Source: CAZWCX01 sp964632945
GTDB taxonomy: Bacteria > Planctomycetota > MHYJ01 > WSZJ01 > CAZWCX01
Reading direction: 5' to 3'
DNA: 49,354 bases
Assembly (NCBI GenBank): GCA_964632945.1
Contig: CAZWCX010000047.1
Location: forward strand, 1 to 49,354
The position numbers and the translations under genes are program-made. A model generated the notes under the pieces. That model saw only the letters and a program-made list of their open reading frames with translations, did not search any database and had not been told where the DNA came from. Positions 33,952-42,484 of the stretch are shown here, piece by piece (position 1 is the first letter of the stretch; each line of letters opens with the position of its first letter).

Positions 33952-34266
33952 CTAGCCCTCCGCGGGCTCCACCTCGGCCGACATCGAGCCGGCGCAACGG
34001 TCGATCCGCCAGTCCTTGCCGTAGCCGTGGATCTGGTCGCGCTTGAGTTCCGCCTGCTCGAGCGGACCGGTGAAGACGATCACCCGACCGGAGGTGTCGA
34101 CTTCGACGGCCATGGTGTAGGCCTTGGTGCGGTCGTAGCCGAACACCCGGCCCAGCATTTCGATCACGTAGTCGTAGGTGTGGTCCTGGTCATCGAGCAG
34201 GACGACATGGTAGGGAGGCTGGAGGCGGGTCCGGCGATCGAGATCCGGCTCGAGTTTCGTAGTCAT
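33952..34266 (-). CDS. clpS: ClpS-like adaptor of the Clp protease, planctomycete variant
   Basis: ClpS delivers N-degron substrates to the ClpAP protease. The 104 residues contain the ClpS core (PYHVVLLDDQDHTYDYVIEML, AVEVDTSGRVIVFTGPLEQA). They then extend into GKDWRIDRCAGSMSAEVEPAE, a tail I associate with planctomycete ClpS-like proteins and absent from E. coli ClpS. The hydrophobic pocket positions cannot be checked without a structure-based alignment. The promoter -10 lies only 9 nt before the ATG, so the mRNA would have a leader of about 2 nt. Confidence 0.85.
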   Translation of the reverse strand: MTTKLEPDLDRRTRLQPPYHVVLLDDQDHTYDYVIEMLGRVFGYDRTKAYTMAVEVDTSGRVIVFTGPLEQAELKRDQIHGYGKDWRIDRCAGSMSAEVEPAEG

Positions 34267-34275
34267 GGCTTCCCT

Positions 34276-34305
34276 ATCGTAGCGTTGGCCGAGGGCATGG
34301 GTCAA
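34276..34305 (-). promoter_or_regulatory. Sigma70-type promoter of clpS
   Basis: Minus strand TTGACC (34305-34300), 18-nt spacer, TACGAT (34281-34276). Predicted start about 34269, three bases before the ATG at 34266, so the transcript is nearly leaderless. Confidence 0.65.
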
Positions 34306-34371
34306 CGCCGGAGGTGCCCCGCAGGAGCGGGGGACGCGCCGCCTGCCCGCGGGATGCCCCGCTCCGGACGA

Positions 34372-34401
34372 TTGCGCGGAACGCGCGCGGGCGGCTATGA
34401 T
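34372..34401 (+). promoter_or_regulatory. Sigma70-type promoter of the sterol desaturase family gene
   Basis: TTGCGC (34372-34377), 18-nt spacer, TATGAT (34396-34401). It is back to back with the clpS promoter. The leader would be about 133 nt. Confidence 0.6.
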
Positions 34402-34540
34402 CGGGAATGGGTTCCCGGTGGGGATCCGGACCTCCGCCGCGGGAACACCCGCCGAACCCGTCCTGCCCCGGGGTCGACCCGGCCTTCTCCCGCCTCGGGA
34501 GAGCCGCCTCGCCCGCTGGTGTGGAACCGGAAGGAGCATC

Positions 34541-35371
34541 ATGAGCGAATGGATCGTCGCCCACGAAGAGGGGATTCGCTTGACGGTCTTCTTCCTCGTC
34601 CTCGCCGCCATGGCGGTCTGGGAGACTTGGGCGCCGCGCCGGCGGACGGCCGTCGGTCGCGCCACGCGCTGGCCGGCCAACCTGGGAATCGTGGTGGTCA
34701 ACACGCTGGCGATGCGCGCGGTGTTCCCGATGGCCGCAGTCGGAATCGCCTGCTTCGTCGAGGCGCGCGGCTGGGGGTTGTTTCATCACCTCGCCGTCCC
34801 CGGCTGGGTCGCCACCGTCGCCTCCGTGATCCTCCTCGACCTCGCCATCTACCTCCAGCACGTCCTCTTCCACGCGGTGCCCGGATTGTGGCGGCTTCAC
34901 ATGGTCCATCACACGGACGTGGAATTCGACGTGACCACGGGGAACCGCTTCCACACGATCGAGATCCTGCTCTCCATGGCCTTCAAGGGGGGCGCGATCG
35001 CGGCGCTCGGCGCCCCGGCGCTCGGCGTCCTGATCTTCGAGATCCTGCTCAACGCCGGGTCCATGTTCAACCACAGCAATGTGAACATCCCCGGTCCGGT
35101 CGATCGCGTACTGCGCTGGTTCATCGTCACGCCCGACATGCACCGCGTCCACCACTCGAACCTGCCGGGCGAGACGAACAGCAACTTCGGATTCAGCCTG
35201 CCCTGGTGGGACCGGCTGCTGGGCACCTACCGGGGACAGCCTTCGCTCGGACACGAGCAGATGACGATCGGGCTGACCCCGCACCGGGATGCCGGGAAGC
35301 TGAAGCTTGGTCGCCTGCTGGTGATGCCCTTCGTCGACCGCGCCGGCGGGTACTCCTCCTTCCGGAAGTAG
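34541..35371 (+). CDS. Sterol desaturase / fatty acid hydroxylase family membrane protein
   Basis: A 276-residue di-iron membrane oxygenase with about four helices (near 10-30, 48-70, 85-105, 150-175). The histidine clusters of the family are present: HVLFH, HMVHH, NHSN and MHRVHH. Members hydroxylate or desaturate sterols, hopanoids, carotenoids or fatty acids; which substrate applies here is not decidable. AAGGAG lies about 5 nt before the ATG at 34541, so the longer open frame starting upstream is not the real start. Confidence 0.85.
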   Translation: MSEWIVAHEEGIRLTVFFLVLAAMAVWETWAPRRRTAVGRATRWPANLGIVVVNTLAMRAVFPMAAVGIACFVEARGWGLFHHLAVPGWVATVASVILLDLAIYLQHVLFHAVPGLWRLHMVHHTDVEFDVTTGNRFHTIEILLSMAFKGGAIAALGAPALGVLIFEILLNAGSMFNHSNVNIPGPVDRVLRWFIVTPDMHRVHHSNLPGETNSNFGFSLPWWDRLLGTYRGQPSLGHEQMTIGLTPHRDAGKLKLGRLLVMPFVDRAGGYSSFRK

Positions 35372-35559
35372 GACCCGGGCAGCCCCGCCGTCCCGCGCAG
35401 AGGGCGACTCCCCCGGGCTCGAGGGCGCCTCCCGCCTCCCTGCCGCCGCTCCCCGAATCTCTTCCCCCGGAGCCAAAGAATTCGGCCGGGCGCGGAATAG
35501 GAGACCGTCGCCGGGACCCCCGCCCCAACCCGTCTCGAATCCCAGGAGGCGCCGATCAC

Positions 35560-35703
35560 ATGCCCAAGTCCAAGACCGTAGCCATGTTCATGTTGCTGCT
35601 CGCCGTCGCCACCGTGAAGAAGCGGAGTCCCCAGCCCGGATCAAGGGATCCCCGGAAGGAGGCGCAGCGCGCGTGGAGCGGAACGGGAGGACGCCGCCGC
35701 TGA
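35560..35703 (+). CDS. Possible small membrane peptide (47 aa)
   Basis: A short frame with AGGAGG about 11 nt upstream of ATG. The product starts with MPKSK, has one hydrophobic run (about 7-18), then a KKR stop-transfer and a basic tail. No relative is known to me, and the tail composition (Arg, Gly, Pro) is what random GC-rich sequence gives. The hydrophobic part and ribosome site argue for it; the absence of a clear promoter argues against. It could be co-transcribed with the desaturase family gene 188 nt upstream. Confidence 0.35.
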   Translation: MPKSKTVAMFMLLLAVATVKKRSPQPGSRDPRKEAQRAWSGTGGRRR

Positions 35704-35741
35704 ACCGACCCCGGGTGGGTCATCGCCTGCGCCGGATCGTC

Positions 35742-36554
35742 TCAAAGGGTCGGGGCCGCACCCCCCGCCGTCCGCAGGCGGGCCTCCAGGACATAGTCCC
35801 AGCCCAGCCGAACGCCGGCCCGCACCTCGTCCGAACGACCGGCTTCCGCGAGCACCCGGTCGACACTCTGCTCGACGGCCCGGCGCAGGGCGCGGTCCTC
35901 CATCCGGGCGGTCGCATGACGCGCGGCCGCGGCGAGCGACTCGAAGAACGGGAGGGAGAACACGTTGGTGTAGCGGACCCGATCCACGACCTCCAGGCAG
36001 CGCGCTTCGAGCCGCGCCTGCACCCACGTCTCGGGGTACTCCCGGTAGGTGAGCAGTCCCGCGAGACCGCGCGCGGCGTCGCGCAGGCGAGCCATCTCCA
36101 ACACCAAGCGCGCCCCGGGGGTCGCTGCGGGCGAGAGCGGGAACGGCTGCCAGCCGACCAGGTAGAGCCTTCCCGTGGGGGCGAGCAGGTCGACGAGCCG
36201 TCCCAGCACCTCGTCCTGCCGATACGGCTCCGATCGCTCGACCGCCCCGATCAGGTAGTCCGCGAGGACGACATCGAAGCGCTCCCCCGCGAGGAACGGT
36301 TTGGACGCGAGCGACCCGACCAGGAACCGGTCCGCCCGACCCGGGCGAATCCCGAAGGCGTCCGCCAATTCGCGGCACAACCCGGGATCGGCGGTGACCG
36401 CGGTGACGGAGGCGGGCTCGAGCGAGCGCAGGAAGGAAAGCGAGTGTCGACCGGTTCCGGCGTCCAGCACCTTCCCGGGGGGGTGCGGGCATCGGGCCTC
36501 GACCCAGGCGAAGAGCGCATCCTTCGCCTTCGAGTCATTCCCGCCGGAGGTCAT
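35742..36554 (-). CDS. Class I SAM-dependent methyltransferase
   Basis: A 270-residue soluble protein with a Rossmann SAM-binding fold: motif I VLDAGTGRHSLSFL, an acidic residue after the second strand (TADPG), and FDVVLADYLIG followed by LLAPTGRLYLVGWQPF as motifs II-III. The C-terminal half lacks features that would name the substrate. I start at ATG 36554, preceded by GGGAG at about 8 nt; a GTG 10 codons upstream is possible. A weak TGGATT-17-TAAGCT promoter lies at 36694-36722 on the minus strand. Confidence 0.75.
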   Translation of the reverse strand: MTSGGNDSKAKDALFAWVEARCPHPPGKVLDAGTGRHSLSFLRSLEPASVTAVTADPGLCRELADAFGIRPGRADRFLVGSLASKPFLAGERFDVVLADYLIGAVERSEPYRQDEVLGRLVDLLAPTGRLYLVGWQPFPLSPAATPGARLVLEMARLRDAARGLAGLLTYREYPETWVQARLEARCLEVVDRVRYTNVFSLPFFESLAAAARHATARMEDRALRRAVEQSVDRVLAEAGRSDEVRAGVRLGWDYVLEARLRTAGGAAPTL

Positions 36555-36932
36555 GGCCGAACTCCCGCCGATCGCACGATTCACTCACCGACCGAGGCCG
36601 CGAGGGGAGGGGCGCCGGCGAACTCGCGGGTGTTTCGCCCCCCGGGGGGAGGCCGGGAGACCCGACCTCCGACGGGTGGAGACGACCGCGTAGAGCTTAG
36701 TCCGGGCCGAACCACCAATCCAGCGGAATGCGCGCCTCCCGCCTCACTCCCCTCGCCGATGCGCAATGAGGTGGGGTGCGATCGTCCGCATGTCGTTCCC
36801 GCATCGGCCGGCCCGTTTGCCCCCCGTCGCTCCCCGCGGCCCGTCTTCCCGGACACCTCTGCGCGGGCGGAATCCCTGGCGTGAGTGGAGAAGCCGGGGT
36901 TATTCTGGCACCGATCCCCTTGGGAGGCCGTC
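36555..36932. other. Divergent intergenic region
   Basis: Separates the methyltransferase (minus) from the PD40 protein (plus). Apart from weak promoters facing each way (minus 36694-36722; plus TGGCGT-18-TATTCT at 36877-36906) I see nothing in it. Confidence 0.5.
36877..36906 (+). promoter_or_regulatory. Weak candidate promoter of the PD40 gene
   Basis: TGGCGT (36877-36882), 18-nt spacer, TATTCT (36901-36906). The -35 is poor. The start would be near 36913, about 20 nt before the ATG, with GGGAGG in between. Confidence 0.35.
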
Positions 36933-37952
36933 ATGCGTAGACTTTGGATTCCGGCCGTCGCGCTCTGCTTCCTGGGCCCGGGCTGCGGCAAGGAAGAGCC
37001 CACGCCGGCCGGAATCGCCCCCCAACCTGTGGTCGCCGAGGCACCGCTCCCCGCGGTGGCCGAACCGGCGGCCAGGGAGTCCCCCCCCGAACCGTATGCC
37101 CGGGTGACGATCACGGAGAAACCCGTCGGGCGCATCCTCTACAACAGCCACCGGGGGTCGGTCGTCCATGCCCATGAATTGACCCTCGGGGAAGACGGCC
37201 CGACGGGCGAGCCGCAAAGTCGCTGGCTCTATCAAAATCCCCGGTGGTCTCCCGACGGAGCCTGGGTCTTGCTTTCCTACCACGGCGGGACGACGAACCG
37301 ATTCGAACTGGGAAAAACGCCCGCCGCGGGCGGCGAACTCACCGCGCTCGCCTCCAGCGCCGAGCATGACAGCATTCACGGCGCCTGGAGCCCCGACGGC
37401 CGTCGGCTCGCCTACGTGCAGAGAAAAGACAACGCCGGGGAAATCGCCTTGCTCGACCTGGACCATGGAGCCGTTCGCATCCTCGCCGCCCACGACCAGG
37501 ACGACTTCAACCCCGCCTGGAGCGCCGATGGCAAGACGCTCGCCTTCACCTCGTATCGGGGCGGCGAAAGTGCGATCTACTGCGTCGCGTCCGAGGGCGG
37601 CGGGGCGGTACGGCGCCTGTCTCCCGGCGGGGACCGGGCGGATCAGGCCGCCTTCTCCCCGGACGGGCGATACCTCGCCTATGTCGCCACCGATCGCCAC
37701 GCAGAGACCGGCGCGTGGGTTCGAGATCTCAAGGTGATGAGGCTCGACGGCGGCGCCACGCGCGCGCTGGCGGTTGCCCAGAAGCAGATCCTCGGCCTTT
37801 GCTGGTCCCCCGGCAGCCAATGGATCGCCTTCGGGCAGGACGACGGTGCCGGCAAGGACCTGCTGCTGATCGACGTCAACGGCGAAAATCTGCGCCCCCT
37901 CACCCACGACCCCCACACCGACAGCAACCCGAGTTGGGGTCCGCCGCCCTGA
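36933..37952 (+). CDS. Exported TolB-like PD40 beta-propeller protein
   Basis: A 339-residue protein with a signal sequence and Cys18 (LGPGCGK), so it is probably a lipoprotein although the lipobox is not ideal. A Pro/Ala/Glu-rich linker (about 20-60) precedes six PD40 blades, each marked by a WSPDG-like turn: NPRWSPDGAWVLLSY, GAWSPDGRRLAYV, NPAWSADGKTLAFTS, AAFSPDGRYLAYV, GLCWSPGSQWIAF and NPSWGPPP. This is the architecture of the TolB/DPP-type propeller, usually a protein-binding scaffold. No Pal or TolA homologue is nearby. GGGAGG lies about 5 nt before the ATG. Confidence 0.8.
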   Translation: MRRLWIPAVALCFLGPGCGKEEPTPAGIAPQPVVAEAPLPAVAEPAARESPPEPYARVTITEKPVGRILYNSHRGSVVHAHELTLGEDGPTGEPQSRWLYQNPRWSPDGAWVLLSYHGGTTNRFELGKTPAAGGELTALASSAEHDSIHGAWSPDGRRLAYVQRKDNAGEIALLDLDHGAVRILAAHDQDDFNPAWSADGKTLAFTSYRGGESAIYCVASEGGGAVRRLSPGGDRADQAAFSPDGRYLAYVATDRHAETGAWVRDLKVMRLDGGATRALAVAQKQILGLCWSPGSQWIAFGQDDGAGKDLLLIDVNGENLRPLTHDPHTDSNPSWGPPP

Positions 37953-38109
37953 CCAGGGCGCGCGACCTTCCCGGCTTCGGCCGGCGCGGAGACTCCGTCG
38001 CGCGCGCGGGATTCCATGGGTGACGCCGCGAGGCGCCGCCGCCCGCGCCGATCCCGGAGCCGTCGAGGCTCGCCCTTGCGCGGCGGGTCCGGCCGGTCGA
38101 GGTCGCTCC

Positions 38110-39009
38110 CTATTTCCGCTCGGCCCGCAGGCATCGCTCGAAAAACTCCACGCTGAGCGCCTCGATCTCCTTCCTCCCCAGCGCTGCGCTCCCTCCCGTC
38201 GGCCGGAAGCCGTGACTGGCGTTTTCCACCACCAGCAAGCGGCTCTCGACCCCGGCTTCCTTCAGCAGCCGGTGCAGGGTTTGCGAGTGCTCCACCGGCA
38301 CCACCGGATCGCGGTCGCCGTGCGCGAGGAACGTGGGCGGGTCATCCGCCGACACGTACAGGACCGGGCTCGCCCGTGCGTATCGCTCGGGCACCTGGCG
38401 CAGCGTGCCGCCCAGGTATTGGGGGAGCGGTTGCTCGACGAGGCGCATGTCGGTGGGGCCGAACCACGAGCAGACGGCCTGGACGCGGCTGGACCGGTCT
38501 TGCCATCCCCCGGTCCCCTCCATCTGCGCGTTCTCGTCGGCGTAGGCGACCATCAGGGCGATCTGACCGCCCGCGGAACTGCCCCAGACTCCGATGCGCT
38601 CCGGATCGACGCCGTACTTCTCCGCGTGGGCGCGCAGCCAGCGCACGGCGCACTTGCAGTCCTCGACCGGCGCGGGGAACGGGGCCTCGCCCGAGAGTCG
38701 GTAGTTGACGCTGACGACGATGAAGCCGCGATCGACCAGGGCGGCCGCGCCGAAGACGCTCGACTTGTCCCCTTTCGACCAACCGCCGCCGTGGATGAGA
38801 ACGACCGCCGGGACCGGCCGCGCGCGGGCTTCCTCCGGCCGATACAGGTCGAGCCGGAGGGGCCGGCCGCCCGCCTCCCCGAAGGCCAGGTCGCGGATCA
38901 CCTCGACGGAATCGTCCAGCGGCTCGCGCGGGAGGCCCTGGGCCCGGACGACCGCGGCGGCGAGCAGGACCACCCCGCACGCAATCAGAGGGGACAGGAT
39001 GCGACGCAT
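38110..39009 (-). CDS. Exported alpha/beta hydrolase (esterase, BD-FAE/acetylesterase type)
   Basis: A 299-residue hydrolase with a signal peptide (1-23, ending VRA). The oxyanion motif HGGGW, the nucleophile elbow GSSAGG, the acid in HGDRDPVVP and the catalytic His in ASHGF complete a Ser-Asp-His triad in the expected order. This pattern matches secreted carbohydrate or xylan esterases and related lipases. CAGGAGA lies about 7 nt before the ATG. It is divergent from kinase C, with 208 nt between the starts. Confidence 0.85.
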   Translation of the reverse strand: MRRILSPLIACGVVLLAAAVVRAQGLPREPLDDSVEVIRDLAFGEAGGRPLRLDLYRPEEARARPVPAVVLIHGGGWSKGDKSSVFGAAALVDRGFIVVSVNYRLSGEAPFPAPVEDCKCAVRWLRAHAEKYGVDPERIGVWGSSAGGQIALMVAYADENAQMEGTGGWQDRSSRVQAVCSWFGPTDMRLVEQPLPQYLGGTLRQVPERYARASPVLYVSADDPPTFLAHGDRDPVVPVEHSQTLHRLLKEAGVESRLLVVENASHGFRPTGGSAALGRKEIEALSVEFFERCLRAERK

Positions 39010-39146
39010 GATCGTCTCCTGAATTTCGCGGCCGGACGTCGACCGCACAGGATCGGGAGACCTGCGCCGCGGGAGGCCTTTGGGAAAATCTCGCGGCGAA
39101 CGGCCGGCGGCGCCGAGGGGCGCGACACCGCGCGACGAACCCGCGA

Positions 39147-39176
39147 TTGCTCCGCGGCCGCTCTCCGCGCTATCAT
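39147..39176 (+). promoter_or_regulatory. Sigma70-type promoter of kinase C
   Basis: TTGCTC (39147-39152), 18-nt spacer, TATCAT (39171-39176). Transcription would start near 39183, giving a 35-nt leader before ATG 39218 and excluding the in-frame start far upstream. Confidence 0.65.
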
Positions 39177-39217
39177 GGGCGGCGCGCCCTTCGTGGCTTG
39201 CGGGAGGCCTCCACGCG

Positions 39218-42200
39218 ATGATCTGCTCCGGTTGCGGCCGCCGGCCCCTCCGTGTCCCGGACGGCGCCGACCGTCGCTGCCCCGACTGCGGGGAGAGCTT
39301 GACGTCCGACGACGATGCCGCGCGGATGACGCGGACCACGCCGGCCGAATCCGCCCCGGCCGCGGCCGGCGCGGAAGCGACCGCGACCGTGGCTCCGCAC
39401 CTGCCGCCGCCCGCCGCCGCGCCCGCGCCGTCCGGACACGCGGAGGGAACCGCGTTCGGCCGTTACCTGCTGCGGGAACCGCTCGGCTCCGGGGCCATGG
39501 GCGTGGTCTGGCGCGCCTGGGACCCCGTGCTCGACCGCCCGGTTGCGCTCAAGCAACTGCGCCAGTCCCGTTCCCCGGCGCCCGACGACCTGGCCCGGTT
39601 CCTGCGCGAGGCCCGACTCGCCGCCGGACTGAATCATCCGGGGATCGTGCGCGTCCTCGACGCCGGATCGATCGACGGCTGTCCGTACCTCGCGCTCGAA
39701 TACGTGGAAGGGGAGACCTGCGAGACGATGTTCGCGCGCTCGCGGGAAGCCAAACGCGGGGGATCCGCGGATGCGCTTCCGCGCCTGCGAGTCGAGGTGG
39801 AGCGTCTTGCCGAGATCGCCGAGGCGGTCGCGCACGCGCACGCCGCCGGGGTGCTGCACCGCGACCTCAAGCCGAGCAACGTCCTGCTCGACCGTTCCGG
39901 TCGCGCACGGGTGGCGGACTTCGGCTTGGCCCGCCACGCGGATGCGGAGACGGCGTCCGCGGAGGGGCGGATCACGCGCAGCGGCCAGATCGTGGGCACG
40001 CCGGCCTACATGAGCCCCGAGCAGGCGGATGGCGATCAGACCTCGCTGGGGCCGGCGACCGACGTCTGGTCGCTGGGGGTGATGCTCTACGAGGTCCTCA
40101 CCGGGCGTCTGCCGTTCGAGGACGCGCGCGGGTGGGAGACCTTCTACGCCGTCCTGCACGAGGATCCTGCGCCGCCGCGGGAGTGCTACCGCCATGCGCC
40201 GGCGGAACTGGAGGCGGTGTGCCGCAAGGCGATGGAGAAGGACCCGGCGCGACGATACGCGGATGCCGCGGAGTTCGCGGCCGAGTTGCGGCGCTGGTTG
40301 GCCGGCGAACCGGTCCGGACGGGGACCGGATCGCCGTGGCGGCGCCGGCGACCCGCGCGCGCGGTCGCCGCGATCCTCGCGCTGCTCGTCGCGGTGGCGG
40401 GGATCGGCGCCTACGCCTGGCGCCACCGGGTCGCCGGGGACCTGCAACACGGCACGCTGCTGGCGGGAATCGCCCGGGCCGTGGACGACTTCGAACAGTT
40501 GATCCGTCGCACCGACCTGCCCGCGGAAGCGCGCGTGGAGCTGGCGGCCCAGCCCCTGGGTCTGCTGGGGAAACTGCTGGAGACCACCCCGGATTCGGGT
40601 CCCGCCCATGCGTGGCGGGGACGGGTGTTCGCCTTGCTCGGGCGATCCGCAGAGGCGCGCGCCGACCTGGATCGGGGTTGCGCGCTCGCGCCGGACGAAC
40701 CCGTGGTCTGGCTCCTGCGCGGCGAGCACCGCATCGAGGAGTACGTGCGCGGTCGCCCCCTTCCGTCCTGGAACATCGGGCCGCGCGGATCCCAGACCGA
40801 GTCCTCCCCGCCCGACCCGCCTCCGCTCGCGCGGCTGCGGGCCGGGGGGCTGGAAGACCTCGAAACCGCCCGGCACACCGCCCTGGCGCGGAACGAACCC
40901 GAGAGCGACCGCATCCTCACCGGCCGGGCCGCCGCGGCGTTGTACTCCGGACGACCCGGGGGGTACGAGGAGGCCGCCGACCTGCTGAAAGACGCCGCCC
41001 ATCCGCGCGCCTGGCGCTGGCGCGGGATCGCCCTGCACTACCTGCGCAAGCAGGACGAGGCCCAGGCGTGCCTCGACCGCGCGCTGGCGGAATGGCCCGG
41101 AGACGTCGACGCCCGGCTCTACCGGGCCAACGTCATGGTGCAACGCGCGATCCTGATGGGGTACCGCAAGCAGGATCCGCGCCCCCTGTATGCCGAGGCC
41201 ATCGACGAGTACTCCGAAGCCCTGCGTCGGGATCCCGACCGATTCACCATCGTCCCGACTCGCGCGGTCGCCTTCACGCTCCTGGCCTTCGAGGAGGATG
41301 GCCGGGGCGGTGATCCGTGCGGAATCCTCGCGCGTTCCCTGCGGGAAATGGACGCCGTCATCGCGGCACAGCCTGGCTACGCGAGCCGCCTGAAGACAAC
41401 CCGCGCCTCTCTGCTGGAAAACCTGGGACGGTTCCAGCGCACGCGCGGAATCGACGGTCGACCGGCCTTCCGCCGGGCGATCGCCGACCTGGAGGACGCA
41501 CTTCGCTCCCATCCCACCGACGCCATGGCCCGCGGCAATCTCGGTCTGGCCCGCCTGAGCCTGGCCAAGGCGGACATGGAAGGCGGGGGGGATCCCGACT
41601 TCGTCCTCGAACAGGCCATCCGCGACCTGACCGAGGCCGTTCGGCTCGATCCCAGGGACTCCCCGTCCCTGCGCAACCGCGCGGTGGCGCGCTCGTACCA
41701 GGCGGAACGCGCTCCTTCCCGCGGAGCGGATCCGGGCCCGTTCTGGCGCCAGGCCAGGGAGGACTGCCGCGAGTTCCAGCACCTGGAGCCGCGTCATCCG
41801 TGGGGCTGGTACATGGCAGGGGTGCTGCGCGTGCGCGAAGCCAACGCCATCGGGAAGGCGGCGGAGGACTGGCGGCCCCTGATGGAGACGGCCGTCGGCG
41901 AACTCGGGGAGGCGGCTGCGCGCGGCCAACGGGACGCCCGCGGCTTGATCGGCCGGGTGCTGGAGGCCCTGCACCGCCCGGAAGAGGCGGCGCAGGCCTA
42001 TGAACTCGCCGCGGCCAACGAACCGGAGCAGGCGGAAGCGTACCGGCGAAGAGCCGCGCTCTTGCGCCGGCCTTCCGTCCTCGCGGAGGAAGATGCGCAA
42101 GCCGCCCTCACCCGGGGCGAGGTGGAAACCGCCCTGCGCCTGTTCCTGGCCGAAGCCGCGGCGCTCGGCCCCGCTCCGACGGACGCGGCCGCCGCGGAGA

Positions 42201-42460
42201 CCCATCGCCGCCGGGCCTCCTATCTGCACTACAATCTCGCCTGCTGCGAGGCCCGGCTCGCGGCCCGCGCCGGAACGGCCGACCCCGCGCCGCATCGCGA
42301 CCGCGCGTTCGCCCATCTCGACGATGCCGTCCGCGCGGGGTGGCGGGATCGGGCGCACACGGAGTCGGACCCGGACCTGGACGCGCTCCATGCGGACCCG
42401 CGCTGGCCGACCCTGCTGGACTCCCTGCGCGCCCGCGTCGAGCCGCCGACGCCGCGCTGA
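39218..42460 (+). CDS. Ser/Thr protein kinase C with zinc ribbon, one TM helix and C-terminal TPRs
   Basis: Third member of the kinase set, 1080 residues. Order: zinc ribbon (Cys 3, 6, 21, 24); Pro/Ala linker; kinase domain (about 80-360) with GSGAMGVVW, Lys112, HRD Asp216 and DFG Asp234; transmembrane helix (about 381-400); long TPR region with GxDP-type inserts; and a C-terminal LHADPRW motif. The glycine loop has Ala where the other two have Gly, which is tolerated. GGGAGG lies 10 nt upstream of the ATG. It is monocistronic, with its 3' end 24 nt from the convergent amine oxidase. A regulatory role is likely; targets are unknown. Confidence 0.9.
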   Translation: MICSGCGRRPLRVPDGADRRCPDCGESLTSDDDAARMTRTTPAESAPAAAGAEATATVAPHLPPPAAAPAPSGHAEGTAFGRYLLREPLGSGAMGVVWRAWDPVLDRPVALKQLRQSRSPAPDDLARFLREARLAAGLNHPGIVRVLDAGSIDGCPYLALEYVEGETCETMFARSREAKRGGSADALPRLRVEVERLAEIAEAVAHAHAAGVLHRDLKPSNVLLDRSGRARVADFGLARHADAETASAEGRITRSGQIVGTPAYMSPEQADGDQTSLGPATDVWSLGVMLYEVLTGRLPFEDARGWETFYAVLHEDPAPPRECYRHAPAELEAVCRKAMEKDPARRYADAAEFAAELRRWLAGEPVRTGTGSPWRRRRPARAVAAILALLVAVAGIGAYAWRHRVAGDLQHGTLLAGIARAVDDFEQLIRRTDLPAEARVELAAQPLGLLGKLLETTPDSGPAHAWRGRVFALLGRSAEARADLDRGCALAPDEPVVWLLRGEHRIEEYVRGRPLPSWNIGPRGSQTESSPPDPPPLARLRAGGLEDLETARHTALARNEPESDRILTGRAAAALYSGRPGGYEEAADLLKDAAHPRAWRWRGIALHYLRKQDEAQACLDRALAEWPGDVDARLYRANVMVQRAILMGYRKQDPRPLYAEAIDEYSEALRRDPDRFTIVPTRAVAFTLLAFEEDGRGGDPCGILARSLREMDAVIAAQPGYASRLKTTRASLLENLGRFQRTRGIDGRPAFRRAIADLEDALRSHPTDAMARGNLGLARLSLAKADMEGGGDPDFVLEQAIRDLTEAVRLDPRDSPSLRNRAVARSYQAERAPSRGADPGPFWRQAREDCREFQHLEPRHPWGWYMAGVLRVREANAIGKAAEDWRPLMETAVGELGEAAARGQRDARGLIGRVLEALHRPEEAAQAYELAAANEPEQAEAYRRRAALLRRPSVLAEEDAQAALTRGEVETALRLFLAEAAALGPAPTDAAAAETHRRRASYLHYNLACCEARLAARAGTADPAPHRDRAFAHLDDAVRAGWRDRAHTESDPDLDALHADPRWPTLLDSLRARVEPPTPR

Positions 42461-42484
42461 TCCAGGCGCACCGCGCGCCGGATC

